From positions 1-42,741 of the forward strand of contig CALLCO010000300.1 in assembly GCA_937998695.1 (NCBI GenBank): 42,741 nucleotides of DNA, given 5' to 3'. Source of the DNA: Candidatus Ozemibacteraceae bacterium (GTDB lineage Bacteria; Muiribacteriota; Ozemobacteria; Ozemobacterales; Ozemobacteraceae). Made by a program: the position numbers and the translations under genes. The notes below the pieces were generated by a model. It saw only the letters and a list, made by a program, of their open reading frames with translations, did not search any database and had not been told where the DNA came from. This document shows positions 35,651 through 42,741 of this stretch, in pieces (within the stretch, counting starts at the first letter, position 1; the number at the start of each line of letters is the position of its first letter).

Positions 35651-38188
35651 ATGCCGAGAATCTCTCCGAGGTACAGGCCGTGGTTGTTCCTGTTCGCGAT
35701 GTGGCTCCTGTTCGAGCCGCTGGTGGTGACGATGGTGCGGGCCAACGACCTGCCCGAGCCCGTCCTCAAGACCAACAAGATCGACGGTATCAAGGATATC
35801 GACGAGGTGATGACCCCGTCGGAATACCTCGAGTACATGCTCGAACTGCGGCAAGCCGCCACCAAGGAGGAACTGGAAACCAAGGTCTGGGGCGACTGGC
35901 TGATGACCATCAGCGGGTCCTACATGATGATGGACGCCGGCTCGCAGGATGTCTTCAGCTTCTATTCCGCGATGAAGAGCGTGGCCGGCCTGCCGGGTAC
36001 AACCCAAGACGCGCTCAAATACCTCGACCTGGCCATCAAGAAGGTGCACCTGCTGGTCGCCTTCGTTGGGCAGATTAGCACCACCCTGCAAGGTCTGTCC
36101 ATGTTCAACGGCTTCCTGCGCGCCACCAAGAACGCTCGCCTGGTTCTCCAGAAGAGCCGCGCCTGGAAGTTCCTGGAGTTCATGGCCCCGCCCCCTTGCT
36201 GGAACAACCCCAAAGTCGCCGGCCAGGGCTTCAAGTCCTATTGGCGGTGGGTGCAGAAGAAGACCGTCAACCCCAGCGGCAAGGGCCTGGGCCGCGGTCG
36301 CTACATCAGCGACATGGAGGGCGTCGCCCAGACGGTCGGCATCGGTCTTGTCGTGCTGGGCATCGCGCTCGACTCCTACTATATCTTCCAGTCCGACGAT
36401 CGCAAGGGCGGCCGCTTCAATTCCTACGACCTGGTCAAGAGCTACGTCGGTATCGCGCTTGGGGTGGCCACGCTCGTCGCTATGTTCTGTATCCCGATTG
36501 TCGGGCAGGTGGTGGCTATCGTCGCGTTCATCTGGCTCATCCTCACGCAACTCGGCGACATTCTCGGTGAATACAACAAGCGTTGGAAGGAAGCCTACAA
36601 GAACTCCTACTGGTTCCTCAGTCAAAACGACCCAACCTTCCGCTCCTTCTACGAACATCGCGGGCAGTTGAAACGCGAAGAGAAGGCCCTGTCCCTGCTG
36701 CTCGCCGAGCGCGATTACGGCGAAATGGCCCGGCAACCGCAGCCCACCGATGAATCCGACAAGAAGTTGTGGGAAAACGGCAAGAAGGTGTTTGAAGCCC
36801 TCGAGAAACAGGGCGTGTTGATGACCTACTACGCCCAGACCGGGTTCACCCTTCCCGACTTCGACATCAACCGCCTCCAGGACATGTGGAGCCGCAAGGC
36901 CGACTTCATGGCCTGGAAACCCACCGAGGCCGAGGCTGAAAAGGCCAAGAATCGCGGGTTCTGGGGCAACCTGGGCCACGCCATCAACCCCAAAACCTGG
37001 ATCGCCTGGGCCGGCGACAAGATCAACTCGCGCGGCTTCGACAAAGAGCTGCACAACAAGGATGTCAAGCCCGTTTTCTTCAATCCTGACTACGTGCTGG
37101 TCAAAAAATACAAGAACTACCTGATGGGGAATGATCTCAAGGGCGGTATCTACGATACCGTCGGCCTGCGCATCGAACAGTCGCCCTTCAATTACATCCC
37201 GCTCGTCGGCATTGACACCGCCGCCTGGTCGGAAGCCCTTCTGAAAGAGGCGTTCAACGCCGACGCTTTCCAGATCGGGGTCAAAGAGATGATGTACTTC
37301 CGCGAGCAGGTCAAGGCTGCCAACGACGCGCTCAAGAAGGCCATGGAGAACAACGACGAGGTCATCGAAAAGATCGTCAAAGACGATCTGCCCCAGACCG
37401 TCAAGACCCGTGAAGCGCTGGCCGCCCTGCTCGAGGCCTACAACAGCGACCCCGACCGGGTCAACGACAGCCTCAACCGCCAGATCCGGTCCGCTTTCGG
37501 CTGGCGCTGGAACAACAACAACGGCCAACAGACCCCTCGCAACATCATCAAGTTCCACCAGCCCGACATCGAACAGCTCCTGATCTACGTGCCGCTCAGC
37601 GTGGCCCAGAAGGCCGCCGAGGCCGTCCTGATCCTGGTCAATCTCAAACACACCCTCGACACCGCCCGCCTGATGCGGATGCTTGGCGAGGAGAAGCGCG
37701 AGGTGCTGCGCACCTTTGACAGCGAGTTCAAGAACTCGGCGATCAAACAGTTCCTGAAAAAAGGCACCTTCCTCGATGTGAAGGGCAAAACCTTCATGGA
37801 CTGGCTGGGTGAAGTGTATCCGGCGTATGAAGAACTGGAAAAATTCACCAACCTCTACTGGCGCGAGGTCGACAAGTATTCAGGCACCGCCGACACGGCC
37901 AACTCGACCACCCGCGAGCGTTGGTACTGGTTCGACAAAGAAGTCACCCACCCCAAGGAACTTCTCAAGCAGCTCAACGACGAGCTGAAGGAACTGAAGG
38001 AGTTGACCGATGCCTACGAAGGAGTGAAAGACACTCTCAACCTCCGCATGCCGATTGCCGACAATCCCGACCTCAAGAACGGCATCTACCGTCAAGATGG
38101 GTACAATCTCGACTGGGATACTTCCCAATTGATAGATGTAAACAACCCCATCATGGCACCCACCACCCCCGACCTGCTCCCAGAATGA
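35651..38188 (+). CDS. Large exported/membrane hypothetical protein (845 aa), no recognised family
   Basis: N-terminal signal/TM PWLFLFAMWLLFEPLVVTMVRA; internal hydrophobic VGIGLVVLGIALDSYYIF and YVGIALGVATLVAMFCIPIVGQVVAIVAFIWLIL; long charged helical C-terminal part. Confidence 0.8.
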   Translation: MPRISPRYRPWLFLFAMWLLFEPLVVTMVRANDLPEPVLKTNKIDGIKDIDEVMTPSEYLEYMLELRQAATKEELETKVWGDWLMTISGSYMMMDAGSQDVFSFYSAMKSVAGLPGTTQDALKYLDLAIKKVHLLVAFVGQISTTLQGLSMFNGFLRATKNARLVLQKSRAWKFLEFMAPPPCWNNPKVAGQGFKSYWRWVQKKTVNPSGKGLGRGRYISDMEGVAQTVGIGLVVLGIALDSYYIFQSDDRKGGRFNSYDLVKSYVGIALGVATLVAMFCIPIVGQVVAIVAFIWLILTQLGDILGEYNKRWKEAYKNSYWFLSQNDPTFRSFYEHRGQLKREEKALSLLLAERDYGEMARQPQPTDESDKKLWENGKKVFEALEKQGVLMTYYAQTGFTLPDFDINRLQDMWSRKADFMAWKPTEAEAEKAKNRGFWGNLGHAINPKTWIAWAGDKINSRGFDKELHNKDVKPVFFNPDYVLVKKYKNYLMGNDLKGGIYDTVGLRIEQSPFNYIPLVGIDTAAWSEALLKEAFNADAFQIGVKEMMYFREQVKAANDALKKAMENNDEVIEKIVKDDLPQTVKTREALAALLEAYNSDPDRVNDSLNRQIRSAFGWRWNNNNGQQTPRNIIKFHQPDIEQLLIYVPLSVAQKAAEAVLILVNLKHTLDTARLMRMLGEEKREVLRTFDSEFKNSAIKQFLKKGTFLDVKGKTFMDWLGEVYPAYEELEKFTNLYWREVDKYSGTADTANSTTRERWYWFDKEVTHPKELLKQLNDELKELKELTDAYEGVKDTLNLRMPIADNPDLKNGIYRQDGYNLDWDTSQLIDVNNPIMAPTTPDLLPE

Positions 38189-38203
38189 CCTGACCCAGTT
38201 CTA

Positions 38204-38239
38204 ACCCCCCCCTCTCAGTCGATGGGAGGGGGCTTTTTT
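38204..38239 (+). terminator. Rho-independent terminator
   Basis: Stem CCCCCTCTC / GGGAGGGGG, loop AGTCGAT, followed by cTTTTTTc; 16 nt after the 845-aa ORF stop. Confidence 0.85.
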
Positions 38240-38378
38240 CTCCTGGGAATGCCAGTGTCGTGGCAAAATAACCCCATGGTGGGGCTCCTTATAGGGGCAC
38301 CTCTCGAGGAAGGTCCCTCACCGATTCCAATTCGTTACGTCGGAGCCGGATTGGGGAAACATTGTAAACAAGCTGTGT

Positions 38379-38459
38379 TATCCGGTTGATGTCGGCCACT
38401 CTATCCGGTGCAAGCCGGCCACCTCGTCCGGTTGATGCCGGCCAGGGTATCCGGTTTCA
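38379..38459. repeat. Four tandem ~23-bp repeats, probable IS21-family terminal repeat remnant
   Basis: tatccggttgatgtcggccactc / tatccggtgcaagccggccacct / cgtccggttgatgccggccaggg / tatccggtttcag, starts at 38379, 38402, 38425, 38448. Confidence 0.6.
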
Positions 38460-38544
38460 GGTCGTGTCCTAGAGTAACAGATTTTGCTGTACTTATCTGT
38501 TTTCTCCCGGTTCCATTGTCTGGAAGGTTGAAAGGGAGGGAACA

Positions 38545-39427
38545 ATGGATTTTTCTCAGCACCTCATTGAGGTCTTTTGTTGTCAGAGGAAGGACTGTAA
38601 ACAGTTTGGACTTCGGAACATGGGCAAATTGCGGTTTTCCGGCTGGAGTGGAGTCGGTAAGAAGATCCGGATGATTCTTTGCACGACGTGTGGATATCGC
38701 TTCTCTGAGAGACGAGGAACTCCTCTTTTTGAGTCGCGTCTTCCGGAAAAAGTTGAGCTATCTTTACTGGACCACCTTCGGGAAGGCTGCGGAACACGGG
38801 CCACGAGCCGGCTACTGGATGTGAGCAAGGACACAGTGACTCGATATGCGAGATTGAGCGGTGAACATGCTCAAGACGTCCATGACGAGCTGGTTTCTTT
38901 TTCCCCCTCACACCAAAGAAGTTCAACTCGACGAAAAGTGGTCGTTCGTCGGAAAGAAAGAAAAGACAGTGGGCAACAACAATCCGGAAGACAAGGGGAC
39001 GGGCGATGTTTGGGATCATACCGCGATTGACGCGGAAAGCCGTCTTCTGCTCACGATTGTTCCTGGACCAAGGACGGCCGAGAACTGCGAAAAGGTGGGC
39101 AAGGAGGTTCAAGAGCGAACTGGAGGAAAGACAGGCATCCTTTTCACCAGTGATGAGCACGCACCGTATGAAAGCGCTATCAAGAAGGTTTATGGCGAAG
39201 AGACACCTCGGCCAAAGAAGCCCGGGCCAGGAAGAAAGCCCAAACCCATGATCGTGATCTCCCCAGATCTCTGCTATGCAACGGTGAGGAAGGCTCGAAA
39301 AGAAGGTCGGGTTGTCCATGTGGTCCGCAAGCTTGTATTCGGAACCCTCGCCACGCTGGCCGCCTTCTTGTTGGGATCGACGGTCGGCAAAACCATCAAC
39401 ACTTCGTTTGTGGAAAGAAACAGAGGT
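38545..39427 (+). pseudogene. IS1-like transposase (InsA-like Zn finger plus InsB-like DDE), frameshifted and 3'-truncated
   Basis: ORF1 CCQRKDCKQFGL...ILCTTCGYRFSERRGTPLF; second frame TKEVQLDEKWSFVGKKEK...VWDHTAIDAESRLLL...FTSDEHAPYESAI...INTSFVERNRG, then abrupt loss of homology at ~39425. Confidence 0.8.
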
Positions 39428-41164
39428 TCAGTCGGCGCCGATGCGGTCGAGGGCGTCCTGGGCGGCTTCGACGACGCCGGGGTCGGGGTCGGCGAGGGCT
39501 TCCTCGACCGCGCTGAAGGCCGGCTTGGCGGTGGGGCCGAACTCCCCCAGCACCCGCAGGGTGCGACGCCGCAGGTTGGGGTCGGGATCGGCCAGCTTCT
39601 CGGCCAACAGGGGAACGACCGGGGCCCCCAGCGCCAGCAGGTCGGTCTGGCCCTGGGCGGCGGTGGGACCATCCTCGCTGAGAAAGCGGGCCATCGCCTC
39701 GTCGATACTGGCCTGGGGCACCTTGGCGGGTGCCGAGGCCGTGGGGGTCGGCGCAGCGGGCGCAGCGGGCGCGGCGGATGGGGCCCCGGCGGAGGGCCCG
39801 CCCTGGCGCCCGGGGACTCCTTCCGACCTCGTGCCGGGAGGGGCATCCGCCGGGCGGCGCGGCGCGGGTGAAGGCGCCTGAAGAGGCTTGGTGCCGGACC
39901 CGGTTGAGGCGATCCTCGGCCCCGGGGTGGGTGCCGGTCGGGGTTGATCCGCGACGCCGCGGGGCGGCGCGGCGGCCGCCGGGGGAGTGCGGGGCCCGGC
40001 CTGGGTAAGAGCCGACGTCCCTGGCTGGCCGGTGGTGCCGGTCTGGTCGCCATACGGGTCGTCCCCCCCGCCAATGTGGCCGGTATCACCCGTGTCGTCC
40101 GTTTCGTCCCTGTCTTCTCCCTCTTCTCTCTCACCCACGTTGGTCCCGGGGGGTATACCTGCATCAGGGTCTTCGTCGGTGGTCGGGACCGAGGCCGGGG
40201 TCGTGGGTGGCGTGGGGCGGGCCGTCGGCGCGGCGGTGGTGGGTGCCGGCGTGGGCGAGGGGCTGCCCGGCTTGGCAACGGTGGCGGGTGCCGGCGTGGC
40301 CGGGGGGCCCGCCGGGGAGGCGGTCGGAATGGGTTGCGGTGCCTTCGGGGTGGTGGGAGTCGGTCCCTGGTCGTCCGCGTATGGGTCGGCGACAGGTGGA
40401 GCAGCCCGTGGGGGCGGGGCCACGGCGACGACTTCCAGGCGGGCGGCGGCCATGGCTTCCCGGAAGGCCTTGGCTTTGAGGGAGTCGGCCTGTTGCAGGC
40501 CCTGCAGGGCTTCAGACGCCTCCTTGGCCCGGCGGGTCTGCAGGGCCAGCTCTCCCATCGCCGACCAGGCCTCGGTCAACTGCGGGTCAATCTTGAGGGC
40601 TCGTCGGAACGACTGGAAGGCATCGTCGAACCGTTCGCGCGCCGCCTGCAGCTCACCCAGAATCATGTGCGGGCGGGGGTCGTTGGGAATGAGTTTGGCG
40701 GCTTTGAGCAGGGCGGCGTTGGCTTGGTCGGAGGCGCCGTTGGCCACCTGGCTGCGGGCCAGTTGGCAGTAGGCCTCGCCGAGGGTTTGGTCATCGTAGC
40801 CTTGGCTTTCCGCCATGGGCAGGCCGGCTTCCAGGATCTCGGCACATTGGGGGAAAATGTCGAGTTCGTAGTACAACCCGCCCAGCTCGAGGGCCGCCTC
40901 GGCCGAGGAGGGGTCGATGGTCAGGGCCTGGCGGTATTCGGCGATGGCCAGGTCGTTCTTTCCCTTCTCGCGGAGGGCCCGGGCCTTGGCCAGGTGCTTC
41001 GAGGAGACTTTGGTCATCTTCTGGGTCTGTACGCTGACCACCGGGCCCGCCGGCTTTGCCTTTGCCTGGCGCGGGGCGGCCCCGGCTGAACCGATCAGGC
41101 CAGCCACCAGCAACCATCCGGCCAGGAGCACCGTCGCCTGCCGCGGCAAGACTCTTGTCATCAT
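39428..41164 (-). CDS. Secreted TPR protein with Pro/Thr/Ala-rich linker and C-terminal HEAT repeats
   Basis: Signal peptide ATVLLAGWLLVAGLIGSAGAA; TPR AIAEYRQALTIDPSSAEAALELGGLYYELD; HEAT LGALGAPVVPLLAEKLADPDPNLRRRTLRVLGEFGP-like units; ATGA overlap with 41161-41778. Confidence 0.85.
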   Translation of the reverse strand: MMTRVLPRQATVLLAGWLLVAGLIGSAGAAPRQAKAKPAGPVVSVQTQKMTKVSSKHLAKARALREKGKNDLAIAEYRQALTIDPSSAEAALELGGLYYELDIFPQCAEILEAGLPMAESQGYDDQTLGEAYCQLARSQVANGASDQANAALLKAAKLIPNDPRPHMILGELQAARERFDDAFQSFRRALKIDPQLTEAWSAMGELALQTRRAKEASEALQGLQQADSLKAKAFREAMAAARLEVVAVAPPPRAAPPVADPYADDQGPTPTTPKAPQPIPTASPAGPPATPAPATVAKPGSPSPTPAPTTAAPTARPTPPTTPASVPTTDEDPDAGIPPGTNVGEREEGEDRDETDDTGDTGHIGGGDDPYGDQTGTTGQPGTSALTQAGPRTPPAAAAPPRGVADQPRPAPTPGPRIASTGSGTKPLQAPSPAPRRPADAPPGTRSEGVPGRQGGPSAGAPSAAPAAPAAPTPTASAPAKVPQASIDEAMARFLSEDGPTAAQGQTDLLALGAPVVPLLAEKLADPDPNLRRRTLRVLGEFGPTAKPAFSAVEEALADPDPGVVEAAQDALDRIGAD

Positions 41165-41778
41165 TCCCCCCTGTTCATCACACGTCGCGATCTAGCGTCG
41201 GAATGAGTATTCGACAACGCTCGTTGAAGAAGATCCGATACACCGAGGGGTTCTGCCCAGCTCGGAAGATACGGCATATCCAGGGCACTCTGCTGAACGT
41301 CCAGGACCCCGAGAACGTCAGACCACTGACGGTCTGATACCTCTCCGCCGAGGCGAAACCAGGTGAGCTTATGCAAAATCACATCTTCAGGTGAAGCGAA
41401 GGTGAGGAGTGCCGATGTTTCTTCGACCAGGGAATCCTGTCGCCGACGTTGGAAAGCCATCTGGTCATAAGGTGAAGTCTTGAGAATGAAAACATCGACC
41501 TTCAGCATGGTTGCGAGGTGGATTACGTTGAAGGAACTTTGGTTCGCCAAGGCGCGGCGTATCATCCCGGCATCGATGTAATACTCGTTTTGCAGACGGC
41601 TCACCAGAAGCTCGACCTGGGGCTCCCGGAGATGGGCGACCACGTCCACATCCAGGGTGGAACGAGCGACTCCATAGGCCGAGCTGGCGACCGAGCCACC
41701 GATGAAATAGTCGATGCCCATTTCCCGGAAGGCGGTGACGACGGGGTGCAGCGCCTGCCAGAGATCGGGAGTGCTCAT
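41161..41778 (-). CDS. Nucleotidyltransferase-fold protein (AbiEii/MNT-like)
   Basis: FREMGIDYFIGGSVASSAYGVARSTLDVDVVAHL: GGS...S.. followed by D.D motif; ALLTFASPEDVILHKLTWFRLGGEVSDRQWSDVLGVL. Confidence 0.75.
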   Translation of the reverse strand: MSTPDLWQALHPVVTAFREMGIDYFIGGSVASSAYGVARSTLDVDVVAHLREPQVELLVSRLQNEYYIDAGMIRRALANQSSFNVIHLATMLKVDVFILKTSPYDQMAFQRRRQDSLVEETSALLTFASPEDVILHKLTWFRLGGEVSDRQWSDVLGVLDVQQSALDMPYLPSWAEPLGVSDLLQRALSNTHSDARSRRVMNRGE

Positions 41779-41785
41779 GGCGACC

Positions 41786-42046
41786 TCAGATCCCCCGCTG
41801 GGGAAGGAACAGGCGAAGGCGGTCCGCCAGATCTTTTCCGTAGTGCAGCTCGACGAAGCGGAGTCGCACCTCCGATTCGTCGAGATCGGGATTGGCCTTG
41901 CGGATGGCGCCCATCGCAAGGATCGCGACACTCCGCGACAGGGAAAGCATCATGCCGGCGCGTCTCGTGAACCCGGCCTTCCGAAGCAGGGAGACCCGCA
42001 TCGCTTCTATATCCGGTGGGGTATCCGACAGGCGACGATCGTTCAT
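41786..42046 (-). CDS. Small hypothetical protein (86 aa), likely partner of the nucleotidyltransferase
   Basis: MNDRRLSDTPPDIEAMRVSLLRKAGFTRRAGMMLSLSRSVAILAMGAIRKANPDLDESEVRLRFVELHYGKDLADRLRLFLPQRGI; stop 7 nt before the NTase start. Confidence 0.65.
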   Translation of the reverse strand: MNDRRLSDTPPDIEAMRVSLLRKAGFTRRAGMMLSLSRSVAILAMGAIRKANPDLDESEVRLRFVELHYGKDLADRLRLFLPQRGI

Positions 42047-42167
42047 CGAAATCAAGTATACCATGATCGACATCCCTTCCAGGCCTTCCCTTCCCGATGT
42101 CGGCAAGGCAAGGGGCCTCGTTGCCATGGCATGGGAGGGATCTGGTGGTTGAGGCAAGCCCGGGAAC

Positions 42168-42208
42168 AAGTCGTAAAAGAAATACCCCCCGCGATGAGTG
42201 CGAGGGGT
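42168..42208 (-). terminator. Rho-independent terminator for the molybdenum-subunit gene
   Basis: On the minus strand: ACCCCTCGC-actcatc-GCGGGGGGT (one mismatch) followed by ATTTCTTTTACG, 20 nt after the stop. Confidence 0.7.
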
Positions 42209-42228
42209 GCCGAGATCGGGAGAACGGG

Positions 42229-42741
42229 TTACTTCTTGCCGGCTTGGGCTTCTTTGAGAGCGGCCAGGACTTTCTCGGCGGTGAACGGCGGCTGGGTCAG
42301 GCGGATGCCGACCGCGTCGTAGATGGCGTTGGCGATGGCGGGCAGGGGCCCGTTGATGCAGATCTCGCTGACGCTCTTGGCGCCGTAGGGCCCCGTGGGC
42401 TCGTAGGTCGGCACCAGGAAGGTGACGATCTCGGGGATGTCGGCCGTGCTGAAGATCTTGTAGTGCTTGAAGTTCGGGTTCAGCATGCGGCCCTTGTCGT
42501 CGAAGATGTACTCCTCGGTGAGAGCGAAACTGATGCCGTTGAGCAGGCCGCCCTGGGTCTGTCCTTCGGCCAGTTGCGGGTTGATCGCGGTGCCGCAGTC
42601 GACCCCGGCCACGTATTTCAGCACTTTGACCTGGCCGGTCTCGGTGTCGACCTCGACTTCGGCGAAGTGCGCCGAGAACGGCGGCGGCGAGGCGTGGGTG
42701 ACGTGGCTGCCGATGGCCCCGATCTGGAACTGGTGGAACTC
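42229..42741 (-). CDS. Xanthine dehydrogenase-family molybdopterin-binding subunit, C-terminal part (gene continues off window)
   Basis: VDCGTAINPQLAEGQTQGGLLNGISFALTEEYIFDDKGRMLNPNFKHYKIFSTADIPEI...GAKSVSEICINGPLPAIANAIYDAVGIRLTQPPFTAEKVLAAL. Confidence 0.9.
   Translation of the reverse strand, partial: EFHQFQIGAIGSHVTHASPPPFSAHFAEVEVDTETGQVKVLKYVAGVDCGTAINPQLAEGQTQGGLLNGISFALTEEYIFDDKGRMLNPNFKHYKIFSTADIPEIVTFLVPTYEPTGPYGAKSVSEICINGPLPAIANAIYDAVGIRLTQPPFTAEKVLAALKEAQAGKK

Noticed and set aside
35174-37651. 825-aa minus-strand ORF opposite the 845-aa protein
   Set aside because: Antisense shadow; the plus strand has a signal sequence, a promoter-proximal leader and a terminator in matching orientation.
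38379-38459. CRISPR array
   Set aside because: The 23-bp units are contiguous with no unique spacers and no cas genes nearby; the pattern fits IS21-type ends.
39944-41089. 381-aa plus-strand ORF opposite the TPR-HEAT gene
   Set aside because: Glycine/arginine-rich shadow of the proline-rich linker and TPR codons.

Overview
GC-rich bacterial chromosomal window of 42.7 kb. It is dominated by envelope, secretion and surface genes. From left to right: (i) a secreted protein and a three-gene minor-pseudopilin cluster (2444-4228); (ii) a GAF plus class III nucleotidyl cyclase, a HAD hydrolase, a methyltransferase, a polysaccharide deacetylase and a secreted ankyrin protein; (iii) a sensor kinase with an NtrC-type sigma-54 response regulator; (iv) a surface block with a TIG-domain HExxH lipoprotein, an 1804-aa Ig-like/FlgD-like protein and two further lipoproteins; (v) MurJ and a 6TM-RCK ion channel with a non-canonical filter; (vi) a second three-gene pseudopilin cluster with an unusually large K/X-like member, plus a TPR protein; (vii) an orphan 845-aa membrane/secreted protein; (viii) decayed IS21-like and IS1-like remnants; (ix) an ATGA-coupled small protein / nucleotidyltransferase / TPR-HEAT operon; (x) the C-terminal part of a xanthine-dehydrogenase-type molybdenum subunit. 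The least expected signals are non-coding. One is a ~267-bp element at 14683-14949, bounded by TA dinucleotides, that folds almost end to end into a long hairpin with an apical three-hairpin cluster (foldback MITE or structured RNA). The other is a two-copy ~120-bp repeat (4225-4347 and 9991-10113) with IS-like terminal inverted repeats, which touches the ends or starts of neighbouring genes. No rRNA, tRNA or CRISPR array was recognised. All product names rest on reading motifs by eye; no searches were run.
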